Below are positions 23,224 to 30,367 of a stretch of DNA of 36,671 nt, piece after piece; positions within the stretch are counted from its first letter, which is position 1, and the number at the start of each line of letters is the position of its first letter. A program made the translations under genes and the position numbers. The notes beneath the pieces were generated by a model. The model saw nothing but the letters and a program-made list of their open reading frames with translations, ran no database searches and was not told the DNA's origin. The stretch comes from a virus: the IMG/VR virus record IMGVR_UViG_3300036792_000065, positions 1 to 36,671 of that record; one strand, given 5' to 3'.

Positions 23224-24156
23224 GTGCCAGAACTAGATATCGATGAGCTCCCGGTACCTCCGCCTAGTAGCAAAGCTATCCAGAAACGCGCCCAGATGTT
23301 CCTAGAACAGCAGCTAGGTGATCAACGAGGCAAGCATGAGCTCATCGAAATGATTGCCGACGCGGAGTACTCGCTTCCAGCTCCGCAGTTGTATCCAGAC
23401 TTTCTAGCCATCGACTTCCACGCACCACGATATCGCATCGACCAGCTCTGGCCGTTCGGTGGAACTGTCTTGCTCGCAGCTAGATACAAGTCTGGCAAGA
23501 GCACTCTAAAGCTCAACCTCCTGCGCTGTCTAGCTCGCGACGAACCTTTTCTAGGACAGTCCGTTATTCCGATCGGTCCTGATGAAACTATCCTTGACGT
23601 TAATCTCGAGGTAGACGAGCGCACGCAACAGCACTACGCTAGGCCTTTCAATCTGCCTAGTAACTCTCTCGTCCTCAACCTGCGAGGTCAAGCCAAATCG
23701 TTCAATATCATTAGTGATACGATCCGCGGCCGCATTGCAACGATGCTTAAGGACTTCAATGTTAAGGTCCTCGTCGTCGACCCTCTAGGACCGCTCATTC
23801 GTGTGTTCAACCTGAACGAGAATAGCAACTCATCAGACGGAGGTGGAGCACTTGTCGAAGGATTCAACGAACTGGCCTACGAAGCTGGTGGTATCGACAT
23901 CCTCCTGGTTCACCATACGGGGCATAACGCTCAACGGAGGGCGCGAGGTGGTAGTGTTTTCGGAGACGCAGCCGACGCTCTCTGGTCGTATCGCATCGGA
24001 GGCGCAGGCCGAAGCGATGACGAGGAATATGAGGCTGATGAAAAGGGCGTTCGGTACTTCAGCGCCACAGGACGACTAGAGTCTGACATGCCTGAATTTC
24101 CAGTCTTCTTCGACGAACGAACGCATCATCTTTCAAGGACACCGGCGCTGCTATGA
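23224..24156 (+). CDS. RepA/DnaB-like RecA-fold ATPase
   Basis: A 310-residue replication ATPase of the RepA/AAA_25 type, starting GTG at 23224. The P-loop is AARYKSGKST at 85-94 (Ala instead of the first Gly, Lys92). Walker B is KVLVVDPLG at 181-189. The His-His of LLVHHTGHN at 228-235 and R-A-R-G-G-S-V-F at 239-246 are hallmarks of the hexameric RepA/KaiC-like group. The C-terminal strands YFSATGRLESDMPEFPVFF close the domain. It probably unwinds DNA at the phage origin together with the polymerase encoded at 25723-27000. The N-terminal 60 residues are helical, perhaps for hexamer contacts. Confidence 0.85.
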   Translation: MPELDIDELPVPPPSSKAIQKRAQMFLEQQLGDQRGKHELIEMIADAEYSLPAPQLYPDFLAIDFHAPRYRIDQLWPFGGTVLLAARYKSGKSTLKLNLLRCLARDEPFLGQSVIPIGPDETILDVNLEVDERTQQHYARPFNLPSNSLVLNLRGQAKSFNIISDTIRGRIATMLKDFNVKVLVVDPLGPLIRVFNLNENSNSSDGGGALVEGFNELAYEAGGIDILLVHHTGHNAQRRARGGSVFGDAADALWSYRIGGAGRSDDEEYEADEKGVRYFSATGRLESDMPEFPVFFDERTHHLSRTPALL

Positions 24157-24446
24157 ACTACCAAATCAGTCCTGTCTACCTAAATGGCCCGCTAAAAGAC
24201 CAAGAGCATCCGATCGAGAGAGGAGCGGGCGGCCTCGAGACGATCGACCCTAATACGAACAAGACCCACATTTATCAATTCAAGAAGTTCGGCTGGGCTT
24301 CAGGTAATACTGCTCTCTACATTTGGATCGCCTGGTGTGGTCCCGACGAGCCAACTGCAATGGCTATTGCCAAAGCGCTCATAAAGCCTGAACTTGTTAC
24401 AAAACTAATAAGTCCTCCAACTCCGAACATGCCAGGCATCCTATGA
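24153..24446 (+). CDS. 97-residue protein, unknown
   Basis: ATGA overlap with the ATPase gene. It starts MNYQISPVYLNGPLKDQEHP; the 'xGPLxDQEH' phrase near the start is like the GGPLDGQ motif of many small actinophage proteins. KTHIYQFKKFGWASGNTALY follows, and a Pro-rich tail (SPPTPNMPGIL). It might be a small alpha-beta protein. No function assigned. Confidence 0.68.
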   Translation: MNYQISPVYLNGPLKDQEHPIERGAGGLETIDPNTNKTHIYQFKKFGWASGNTALYIWIAWCGPDEPTAMAIAKALIKPELVTKLISPPTPNMPGIL

Positions 24447-24649
24447 TAACACCTGTCTATATACGTCACAGAGTCGGTCGGTGTCCAAGATGCAGCGGGC
24501 CGCTTCTTGATGCGGGGTGGACCGACGATCCTAACGGCTGGACTCACTCAGTTCCAGCATGTAATGGTCGCCCTATCAAGCCTACGCCGAATGCACTAGG
24601 CTACGGTCCTTGCTCGATGTACCTCACACGAACGGCGAGCATCGTATGA
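24443..24649 (+). CDS. Small zinc-binding protein, tandem copy 1
   Basis: A 68-residue protein starting MITPVYIRHRVGRCPRCSGP; the Cys pair C14-x2-C17 is followed by DAGWTDDPNGWTHSVP, a Cys at 40 and GPCSM near 57. The following gene product (24646-24843) matches it over the first 35 residues and again at PCSM, so the pair arose by tandem duplication. The Cys-x2-Cys plus later Cys/His suggests a zinc knuckle. ATGA overlaps on both sides show tight translation coupling. Confidence 0.72.
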   Translation: MITPVYIRHRVGRCPRCSGPLLDAGWTDDPNGWTHSVPACNGRPIKPTPNALGYGPCSMYLTRTASIV

Positions 24650-24843
24650 ACGGTATCCCTGTCTACATCAGGCACATAATAGGTTATTGTGCAATATGCG
24701 GAGCACCTATTCTCGACGCAGGCTGGACAGATGACCCGAATGGTTGGGCACATTCTATACCTGTACACCTACACGAAGGCACCTGGGGCTGGGGCCACCC
24801 GCTCCTCTTCGCTCCATGTTCTATGGCACTAAGCGCGAGATGA
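24646..24843 (+). CDS. Small zinc-binding protein, tandem copy 2
   Basis: 65 residues from the ATG at 24646, which overlaps the preceding TGA (ATGA). Longer starts inside copy 1 are less likely. It reads PVYIRHIIGYCAICGAPILD then AGWTDDPNGWAHSIPVHLHE, parallel to copy 1. The end has APCSMAL as in copy 1. C11-x2-C14 and two His provide possible zinc ligands. The divergence between copies is strongest between residues 36 and 55. Confidence 0.74.
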   Translation: MNGIPVYIRHIIGYCAICGAPILDAGWTDDPNGWAHSIPVHLHEGTWGWGHPLLFAPCSMALSAR

Positions 24844-24844
24844 T

Positions 24845-25072
24845 GTGGCTCCAAAGATCGGCCGCCCTTCTAAGTACGACTGGGAAACGCTAACAGACGG
24901 CAGTATCTGGAAAGCAATACAAGACGAAGACTTCGACGCTACTCCTAAGAGCTTCCGAACGCTACTACGTTACCAAGCGCGTAAACGAAATATACCGGTC
25001 AAGATCCACGTTCGTGGAAAAGTCGTTTGGTTTCAGTTCTCTAAGGCGGACTTAGGGTGGCGAGCTGGTTGA
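24845..25072 (+). CDS. W..TDG..W small protein family, copy B
   Basis: 75 residues from a GTG at 24845, two bases after the preceding stop. DWETLTDGSIWKAIQDEDFD, SFRTLLRYQARKRNIPVKI and VVWFQFSK align with copy A without large gaps. The basic first residues (APKIGRPSKYD) resemble an AT-hook-like GRP patch. Function unknown. Confidence 0.7.
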   Translation: MAPKIGRPSKYDWETLTDGSIWKAIQDEDFDATPKSFRTLLRYQARKRNIPVKIHVRGKVVWFQFSKADLGWRAG

Positions 25073-25497
25073 CCGTTAGTGATGCTGATTGGGTAGCACT
25101 CACAGCAAGATTCGCAGGTCTACGCGGAGGTAGGGTAGATGAGCGCGGCCGAGTAATATATCGGTCGGAAGAAGAAATGCGACGCATGTTCAACCTAGGA
25201 CTACCAAGCAGTCCATTGGGAGAGTCGGAAAGAGTCCGATATCGCACAATCGTCCGTGAAAGAGTTCGGGAAGTCGACGGAGACACCAAGTTCAATGACC
25301 CCTACTTCGAGCTCGAGTGGCTACGTGTTCAACGCGAAGACCCTAGTCTCCTAACTAATGCCGAAGAAAACCGCGACGTTCTATGGAATGCATTCTACGC
25401 ACGCGATACAATTAAACGGGGCGGCTGGCGCAGACTCTGGAGTCAGAAACTAGGTCGTCCAATGAGCCCGAATGAAGTAGACTACGGAGATACGTGA
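25057..25497 (+). CDS. 146-residue charged protein, unknown
   Basis: GTG start at 25057 overlaps copy B by 16 bases. The product is strongly charged (GRVDERGRVIYRSEEEMRRM, then ERVRYRTIVRERVREVDGD) with a C-terminal helix AFYARDTIKRGGWRRLWSQK. It lies between ATPase and polymerase genes, in the replication block. No known domain; a role in DNA metabolism is plausible by context only. Confidence 0.68.
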   Translation: MASWLTVSDADWVALTARFAGLRGGRVDERGRVIYRSEEEMRRMFNLGLPSSPLGESERVRYRTIVRERVREVDGDTKFNDPYFELEWLRVQREDPSLLTNAEENRDVLWNAFYARDTIKRGGWRRLWSQKLGRPMSPNEVDYGDT

Positions 25498-25739
25498 TGT
25501 CCGAATCTCTTAGACTCAAGGCCCTAAAGCGTCGCTGGAATCAATTCTGGTATCGCTGGGGTATCCTTTATATCGGCCACGTAGATGACGTCCGAAAGCT
25601 AACTCAGCACGGATACTTCTGCGGCTTCACGATCTTGAAGTCACACCGCGCCTATCTCATCATGCCACTGAACCGGCTCGCAGAGAAGCGATACGCCAAG
25701 AAAATCAAAGCTTGGGGCGGGCATGCAAAAGTTCGATAG
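25497..25739 (+). CDS. 80-residue basic protein, unknown
   Basis: ATG at 25497 forms TGATG with the preceding stop; an upstream in-frame GTG at 25494 would add one residue. Very basic and aromatic: LKALKRRWNQFWYRWGILYI, FCGFTILKSHRAYLIMPLNR, KKIKAWGGHAKVR. It overlaps the polymerase gene by 17 bases. It could be a polymerase accessory or DNA-binding protein, from charge and position only. Confidence 0.68.
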   Translation: MSESLRLKALKRRWNQFWYRWGILYIGHVDDVRKLTQHGYFCGFTILKSHRAYLIMPLNRLAEKRYAKKIKAWGGHAKVR

Positions 25740-27000
25740 CTGGGATGTCAGCGACGCTCCGAAGCCTTCTAAGCTTACTCCGGAAGCCAGAAAGAAGCTC
25801 GCCCGAGAACGCGAACTAGCCAAAAGACGTCACGTCTTCGTTCCGCTTACTACACACTTCGCAGACCTTGAAGGCACACAGGTCTGCTACGGAGACCTAC
25901 GAAAAGTAGCCAAACGTATCGCAGACACGTTTCAAGACAACAAGCAACGTATCATCTTCAGCGAAGGAATTCCGATACCTACATCTTGGGGCAAGGTATG
26001 TATGCATACCTACAAAGAAGGCACCCAAGTTACAGGTGGAGAACTGTGGTACCAAGTAGGGTCTAATCCTAAGAGGACTAACCACATCTTCGACGTTCGT
26101 CCTTTTTTCTTGCAGTCACGTGCAAAAACAGCGGCTCTATACGGAACTAATGATCCACCTACAATCATGGAACAGGCTCGAACAGAACTAGCCGAAGTCG
26201 GACTACGAGCATACCAGAACCGTTGGTTCCGAAATTCATCAATAGCCGACTTTCTATTTCACGAAATGAAGATCGACCTAGATCGTATACCGATAGTAAA
26301 ACATGGATTCGACTCTACAGCCGAAATCGGATCAGCAGCATGTGGATATATCCCAGGACCTATCCACGAATACGATCTAGTTAGTGCTTACGCCTCTACC
26401 ATGCTCGAATTTCCGCAGCTAGGCGAGTTCGCACAAGCACTAGATGATGCCCGTAAGAAACTAGAAGGAAAGCCTACCGCACGAATCCTGAAGGTGACTC
26501 AAAGTGTCTTGCCGGGAAAGTTTCTATCAGCCAAGCTACCAACGTTCCGTCCAGACTTGGGAACTTACATACGCGGAACGACACGAGCTCGGCTCATTGA
26601 TGCGATGCAAAGAACTGTCAAGAACTATGGTACTGTTTATCGATGGAACACTGACGGATTTTTCACCAACGTCGATATTTCTTCCGAGCTCGATATCGGA
26701 AACGCACTTGGTCAATGGAAGCATACGGTTCACGATTACCTCCTCATCGTCCAGACTAACATCTTCAAAACCGACAGTAAGGTTAGAGACTGCGGATTCA
26801 ACGTCGACTGGGACGCCGCAAGAGCTAACCCTCTAGAGGTTCGTGCAACAATACCAAACATCGACTGGACGACACTAGAACAAAAACTAGTTCCTAAGGT
26901 ACTCCGGTTCGACGGAGGCTATCATAACTGCAAACGAGACGGTTATGGATGTCGCGATGAGTATCACTACAAGCGAGAAGCCGTAGATCAGTGCTGGTAG
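25723..27000 (+). CDS. Compact divergent family-B DNA polymerase
   Basis: A 425-residue protein with family-B palm motifs in order. Motif A is EYDLVSAYAST with Asp218, Ser221, Tyr223 and Ser225. A motif-B-like stretch ILKVTQSVLPGKF lies at 255-267 (compare KxxxNSxYGKF). The helix GTYIRGTTRARLIDAM precedes motif C, YRWNTDGFF at 306-314, which has Asn309 and Asp311 in place of DTDS. Motifs A and C are only about 95 residues apart, so terminal-protein inserts (TPR1/2) are absent. The N-terminal part resembles a worn exonuclease domain (HIFDVRPFFLQSRAKTA, then GLRAYQNRWF) but lacks a clear DxE and the Asp of the YxxxD motif. It is probably the phage replicase. Confidence 0.72.
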   Translation: MQKFDSWDVSDAPKPSKLTPEARKKLARERELAKRRHVFVPLTTHFADLEGTQVCYGDLRKVAKRIADTFQDNKQRIIFSEGIPIPTSWGKVCMHTYKEGTQVTGGELWYQVGSNPKRTNHIFDVRPFFLQSRAKTAALYGTNDPPTIMEQARTELAEVGLRAYQNRWFRNSSIADFLFHEMKIDLDRIPIVKHGFDSTAEIGSAACGYIPGPIHEYDLVSAYASTMLEFPQLGEFAQALDDARKKLEGKPTARILKVTQSVLPGKFLSAKLPTFRPDLGTYIRGTTRARLIDAMQRTVKNYGTVYRWNTDGFFTNVDISSELDIGNALGQWKHTVHDYLLIVQTNIFKTDSKVRDCGFNVDWDAARANPLEVRATIPNIDWTTLEQKLVPKVLRFDGGYHNCKRDGYGCRDEYHYKREAVDQCW

Positions 27001-27008
27001 GTAAGAAA

Positions 27009-27254
27009 ATGTCAGAACTCGGTTATATCCAATGGAAATCACATACTATCCCTATCACTCATATCGAATTTCACCATGGCGGCGCAAAAGCGTGTGCAGA
27101 AGGTGAAGGGCCGTTCGAGCCATACAATGGTCCAGCCGACATTTACGGAACTGATGGCTTTCTAGTTAATGTCAGAAAAAGTGCCATAGTAGTGCCAAGG
27201 ATTAAAGCTCGAGAGCGTATCGAGCTCGACCTTTATATAACGTTCGACGATTAG
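27009..27254 (+). CDS. 81-residue protein, unknown
   Basis: ATG at 27009 with TAGGTAAG upstream, preferred over a GTG at 26991 inside the polymerase gene. It reads MSELGYIQWKSHTIPITHIE, then FHHGGAKACAEGEGPFEPYN, and ends with strands AIVVPRIKARERIELDLYIT. It looks like a small beta-rich domain. It is the last gene before the 104-base gap, so it closes the first early operon segment. Confidence 0.66.
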   Translation: MSELGYIQWKSHTIPITHIEFHHGGAKACAEGEGPFEPYNGPADIYGTDGFLVNVRKSAIVVPRIKARERIELDLYITFDD

Positions 27255-27288
27255 TACGAACCGTAATTGCATTGCAAAAAATAACTAG

Positions 27289-27338
27289 AGCTTTTTTCGC
27301 TGAAACTATTGTAAAAAAGCTAGTACTTATGTGATAAT
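27289..27338 (+). promoter_or_regulatory. Internal early promoter with overlapping inverted repeat
   Basis: The 27255-27358 gap is A/T-rich. AGCTTTTTT (27289-27297) and AAAAAAGCT (27313-27321) form a perfect 9-bp inverted repeat. TTGTAA (27309-27314) and GATAAT (27333-27338), 18 bases apart, look like -35 and -10 boxes. The right arm of the repeat covers the -35, so a repressor or a hairpin could control the second early segment. Confidence 0.5.
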
Positions 27339-27358
27339 TAGATAGAGAGAAAAACAAG

Positions 27359-27580
27359 ATGACAACGGCAGACTATAGCCGGGAGCTGAGAGAATCAGCC
27401 CAAGATGGTCAATGGAAAACAGCTAGGCAGGTTAATCCTGCTGATTTTCCGAGAGTAACACACAGACTACGTTATCAAGCAACACAACTTGGTCTGACAA
27501 TCAGAATAAATACGGATAAACAAGAACATACAGTCTCATTTCTTACGTGGAACGAATCGCGAGAGGAGAGAGAGCGATGA
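27359..27580 (+). CDS. W..TDG..W small protein family, divergent copy C
   Basis: 73 residues after AGAGAGAAAAACAAG. It lacks the TDG box but keeps the order Q(D)GQWKTARQ, RVTHRLRYQATQLGLTIRI and TVSFLTW. This matches the second half of copies A and B (LRYQARKRNIPVKI, then VVWFQF). Like copy A it is the first gene after a promoter-like region, which makes a regulatory role attractive though unproven. Confidence 0.65.
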   Translation: MTTADYSRELRESAQDGQWKTARQVNPADFPRVTHRLRYQATQLGLTIRINTDKQEHTVSFLTWNESREERER

Positions 27581-27753
27581 CCGAATTCAACCAAGACCAT
27601 GTTGAATCCATACAATATCGCTCCTTGGACATGCATGCGGACGTGAGCAACCACACTGTATCATTTCAAACCTGGGCGCTGACGCTCAGACAAACCAGGG
27701 AGCACAATACGAGATGCACTACTGTCATAACTGCCGTTGGTGGAGACTGCTAG
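27577..27753 (+). CDS. 58-residue protein, probable partial duplicate
   Basis: ATG at 27577 overlaps the preceding TGA, with GAGAGGAGAGAG upstream. It reads MTEFNQDHVESIQYRSLDMH, and its SNHTVSFQTWA matches EHTVSFLTWN at the end of copy C, at DNA level too. It may be a decaying duplicate of that gene. It overlaps the next small gene by 40 bases, so its reality is less sure. Confidence 0.5.
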   Translation: MTEFNQDHVESIQYRSLDMHADVSNHTVSFQTWALTLRQTREHNTRCTTVITAVGGDC

Positions 27754-27839
27754 TGGACGGCGTATATTGTAGCTATTGTATTAAATGGTTCCACACTCAC
27801 GGTACGCTGCCAACAGGCCGTGAGGTAGAATCAAAATGA
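27714..27839 (+). CDS. 41-residue double Cys-x2-Cys mini-protein
   Basis: Starts ATG at 27714 and ends TGA at 27837-27839, overlapping the next ATG (ATGA). The product MHYCHNCRWWRLLVDGVYCS continues YCIKWFHTHG. Cys4-x2-Cys7 and Cys19-x2-Cys22 make a compact four-Cys zinc ribbon. Upstream GGGAG lies 11 bases from the start. Function unknown; protein or nucleic-acid binding is typical of such mini-ribbons. Confidence 0.65.
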   Translation: MHYCHNCRWWRLLVDGVYCSYCIKWFHTHGTLPTGREVESK

Positions 27840-28144
27840 ACAACACCACTCAGCCCATCACGCAACGCCTTCTTAAAGGCTCGGCGGGGTGGGTTTACGT
27901 AACGATCGAAATCGCTATTTGGGACTATATCGTCGAAGAAGACGAACAGCTAACAAGAGCGTTCAGACGTGGTCTCAAGTCACCATCAGGCAAAATTCTT
28001 ATCTGCACCTGCTGGAGCATTCTGACTGCTCATCTCTTCGGTTTAATACCGAAGAATTTCGACCCTATCTATATCGCAGCCGAAGCAGCACAAAGAAGGA
28101 GACGTCGTGAACAAGCAAGAAGTCAACCGACAAGAGAGAGCTGA
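27836..28144 (+). CDS. Small membrane-associated protein (DUF7427-like)
   Basis: 102 residues. The run WVYVTIEIAIWDYIVEEDEQ, LTRAFRRGLKSPSGK, ILICTCWSILTAHLFGLIPK and FDPIYIAAEAA recalls a small protein family common in mycobacteriophages. Those have 'W...vaiyE...gedeqLS..v.....HP....I.....ahLln.iP...DP' layouts, which I recall as DUF7427 (name from memory). One or two membrane-embedded helices are likely. Its role in phages is not known. Confidence 0.68.
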   Translation: MNNTTQPITQRLLKGSAGWVYVTIEIAIWDYIVEEDEQLTRAFRRGLKSPSGKILICTCWSILTAHLFGLIPKNFDPIYIAAEAAQRRRRREQARSQPTRES

Positions 28145-28346
28145 GAGTAATGAGGCCCGCTCGACAGCGCATCGAACAGGCAACTACCGATTCGAACCAT
28201 TTCAGAGCACGGAGGAACGTGTGCAGCGACCGTCCAATTGTTATGGATGCTCATGGGAATACGTCCCGAGGCGCAAGACTTATCGGCTCAAGTTCCAGCA
28301 TAAGCTCTGCTACCCGAACCATGAGCCCATGCAGGCAGCCTCATGA
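28107..28346 (+). CDS. 79-residue Cys-containing protein, unknown
   Basis: GTG start at 28107 preceded by AAGGAGACGTC. The N-terminal half is polar and disordered-looking (NKQEVNRQERAESNEARSTA). The second half has NCYGCSWEYVPRRKTYRLKF then QHKLCYPNH, with Cys45-x2-Cys48, a later Cys and His as a possible zinc site. Stop overlaps the next ATG (ATGA), which favours this frame over the overlapping 28150 frame. Confidence 0.62.
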   Translation: MNKQEVNRQERAESNEARSTAHRTGNYRFEPFQSTEERVQRPSNCYGCSWEYVPRRKTYRLKFQHKLCYPNHEPMQAAS

Positions 28347-28570
28347 CTCCTGAAGAGCGAAAAGCCGTTGACAAAGCTGCCAGGGCATTCTCAATCTCGC
28401 CAAATCCAGCTCTAGCAGATTCACTGCTCAGACTGCTCGGTCCTCATCGACAAGACAACGAACACATTCGGAATACGATCAACTACGTGCTCGACTATAA
28501 GTTCCTCGTCGGAAACATTGACAACCCTAAGGAGGTAGCCTCATCCTCCGACCAGGAACTTGTTCTATAG
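28343..28570 (+). CDS. 75-residue helical protein, unknown
   Basis: Starts MTPEERKAVDKAARAFSISP with ATGA coupling to the previous gene. Helices NPALADSLLRLLGPHRQDNE and IRNTINYVLDYKFLVGN follow, and the tail is acidic. It precedes the lysis-type genes by 20 bases. No family recognised. Confidence 0.66.
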   Translation: MTPEERKAVDKAARAFSISPNPALADSLLRLLGPHRQDNEHIRNTINYVLDYKFLVGNIDNPKEVASSSDQELVL

Positions 28571-28590
28571 TCAACCGTTAGGAGTTATCA

Positions 28591-29223
28591 ATGCGGAACC
28601 TGTCTGAAAAGATCTTCGATCGCATCGTTAGCCACCACGTTTCCCGTCGCAAAGTCGTAAGCTACGCAGCCGTAGGAATTGCAGGCGTAGCAGCCGCAGC
28701 GACGATCCACTACTACACGGTCCAGCCTGGCGACACCTTGTCGTCGATCGCGGCTAGAGCGTGCGGAAACGCTAGCGACTGGACCGGAGTCTATCAGCAG
28801 AACGCAGACGTGGTGGGGGGCAACCCCAATATGATCTATGCAGGACAGCGTCTACAGTTCAAGTGCAACGCGGCAGCCATTCAGACCGAGATAACTACTA
28901 CCGCAGCACAACCGATCACGCCCGCAAGCTCAAGCGGGAGCAGCGCAAGCACTAAAAGTGTTTATGTCGCTCCCGCACCCCAGGCCCCGTCAGGGTCGTT
29001 TCAAGCATGCGTGATCAGCCGCGAGTCAGGTGGCAACTCTCAAGTCATGAACTCCTCAGGTCACTACGGGCTCTATCAGTTCAGTGCGAGCACGTGGGCA
29101 GCCTATGGAGGCAACCCGTCGGACTTCGGCAACGCGTCCGTATCCGAACAGAATGCAGTGTTCGACAACGCCATGGCTACTCCTAATGGCGCGTCTAACT
29201 GGTCCCCCTATGATGGCTGCTAA
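28591..29223 (+). CDS. LysM + Rpf/transglycosylase-like cell-wall hydrolase
   Basis: 210 residues with TAGGAGTTATCA before the ATG. A membrane anchor or signal lies at about 22-40 (VVSYAAVGIAGVAAAATIHY). A LysM domain lies at 40-92 (YYTVQPGDTLSSIAARACGN ... NPNMIYAGQRLQF). A Ser/Thr/Ala/Pro linker spans 100-135, then a resuscitation-promoting-factor-like lytic domain spans 137-210: ACVISRESGGNSQVMNSSGH with putative catalytic Glu145, then YGLYQFSASTWAAYGG. It would cut glycan strands, probably exported by its own N-terminus. It overlaps the NlpC/P60 gene by 14 bases, forming a two-enzyme cassette. Confidence 0.85.
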   Translation: MRNLSEKIFDRIVSHHVSRRKVVSYAAVGIAGVAAAATIHYYTVQPGDTLSSIAARACGNASDWTGVYQQNADVVGGNPNMIYAGQRLQFKCNAAAIQTEITTTAAQPITPASSSGSSASTKSVYVAPAPQAPSGSFQACVISRESGGNSQVMNSSGHYGLYQFSASTWAAYGGNPSDFGNASVSEQNAVFDNAMATPNGASNWSPYDGC

Positions 29224-30043
29224 CAAGCAGCCGCAGCGGAGTCGCCGACGACCGTGTGATCACTGTCGTCGGCGGCACCGCCGCATAGCGGCTACAGGAA
29301 TAGCGAGCGCCCTGCTCGCTATAGGTGTAAGCCTCAGCATCGCTGAGCTACCTACTGGAAACGGCGCTCAGCTAACTGCAGCAATGAGCATTCCGACTCG
29401 CGTCCACGTTCATTCGATCAGCACAGGCCCGAACGTGACATCTGCTCAACAGCTACAGGAACAAGCCAAAGTGGCAGATCTAGCACTCGTACACGCGAAG
29501 CTGGTCAAGGCAGAAGCACATGCCAGCCCATCCCCCACCCATAGCACCATCATCGCTTCTATACCTAATCCTACTACTCCCGCCCCTACTCATAGCAGTA
29601 CTCCAACCGCTCCTACTCCGACGCCGTCGACACCAACACCGACGGTAGCAGCAGTTGCAACTGTCAGTCCAGCATCAAGTAGCAATCTCGGAGCGGAAGT
29701 CCTAGCAAAAGCCGAAACTATGCAAGGAGTGCCTTATGTCTACGGCGGAGATACTCCGTCAGGTTTCGACTGCTCAGGCTTGATTTACTGGGCATCACAG
29801 CAGCTCGGAATTACCGGAATGCCTCGAGACACCTACGCGATGCTTGGTCAAGGCGTCTCTAACGGCACGCTAGTTCCGACTAGCAATCCGCAAACTGGAG
29901 ACCTAGCGTTCTTCGGCTCTGGGCATGTCGAGATCTACATCAAATCCGGACAGACCTTCGGAGCGCAGCAACCAGGTACCAATGTAGGATTCCACTCCTA
30001 CGGGTACGGTTACGTTCCGACGGCGTTCTACAGCATTCACTAG
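29210..30043 (+). CDS. Membrane-anchored NlpC/P60 peptidoglycan peptidase
   Basis: 277 residues from the double ATG at 29210/29213; the frame extends further upstream but would lie deep in the preceding gene. The N-terminus is basic with CDHCRRRHRR, then one membrane helix at 26-47 (IAATGIASALLAIGVSLSIA). A long Pro/Thr/Ser linker (about 105-150) leads to an NlpC/P60 domain at 158-277: PYVYGGDTPSGFDCSGLIYW with Cys188, then QTGDLAFFGSGHVEIYI with His239. It would cleave stem peptides next to the glycan-cleaving enzyme encoded just upstream. No separate classical endolysin is visible, so this pair may do that job. Confidence 0.85.
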   Translation: MMAANKQPQRSRRRPCDHCRRRHRRIAATGIASALLAIGVSLSIAELPTGNGAQLTAAMSIPTRVHVHSISTGPNVTSAQQLQEQAKVADLALVHAKLVKAEAHASPSPTHSTIIASIPNPTTPAPTHSSTPTAPTPTPSTPTPTVAAVATVSPASSSNLGAEVLAKAETMQGVPYVYGGDTPSGFDCSGLIYWASQQLGITGMPRDTYAMLGQGVSNGTLVPTSNPQTGDLAFFGSGHVEIYIKSGQTFGAQQPGTNVGFHSYGYGYVPTAFYSIH

Positions 30044-30052
30044 AGAGGAATC

Positions 30053-30367
30053 ATGTTCGAACCGGTTCAGATCATCGGTCTAGGCACTATCGGGGTCAGC
30101 CTTATCGTCGCAGGCGCAACCAAGTTTGGCCGGTGGATAGAACGCCAAACGCAGGCTGCTGAATTCCGTGCACAGAAGCGGCGATGGTTCGAAGAGGTAG
30201 CGCCGACGATCGACTGGACCGTTCGCGACTGGCCTCCAGTTGGAACAGCCTCCGCCACCTTCTTCGGTACCGACATAGTCGCGTACGATCCCGAGGCGGA
30301 TGCTCGCGAGCACATAGCCAAACTACATCGAGAGACCCAGGAGTACATCCAGAGGATACGCGCATGA
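30053..30367 (+). CDS. Single-span membrane protein after the hydrolase genes
   Basis: 104 residues, with GAGAGGAATC before the ATG. One helix at 6-26 (QIIGLGTIGVSLIVAGATKF) is followed by a basic helix IERQTQAAEFRAQKRRWFEE, then a soluble acidic part with HIAKLHRETQEYIQRIRA. The position right after two wall hydrolases suggests a lysis accessory or holin-like role, but the large cytoplasmic domain is not typical of a holin. Confidence 0.66.
   Translation: MFEPVQIIGLGTIGVSLIVAGATKFGRWIERQTQAAEFRAQKRRWFEEVAPTIDWTVRDWPPVGTASATFFGTDIVAYDPEADAREHIAKLHRETQEYIQRIRA

Noticed and set aside
25723-27000. Protein-primed polymerase with terminal protein
   Set aside because: There is no TPR insert between motifs A and C, no terminal protein gene is seen, and a terminase/portal packaging system is present.
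28150-28353. 67-residue frame overlapping the Cys-containing gene
   Set aside because: Arg/Ser-rich shadow; the 28107 frame has a good ribosome site and ATGA coupling downstream.
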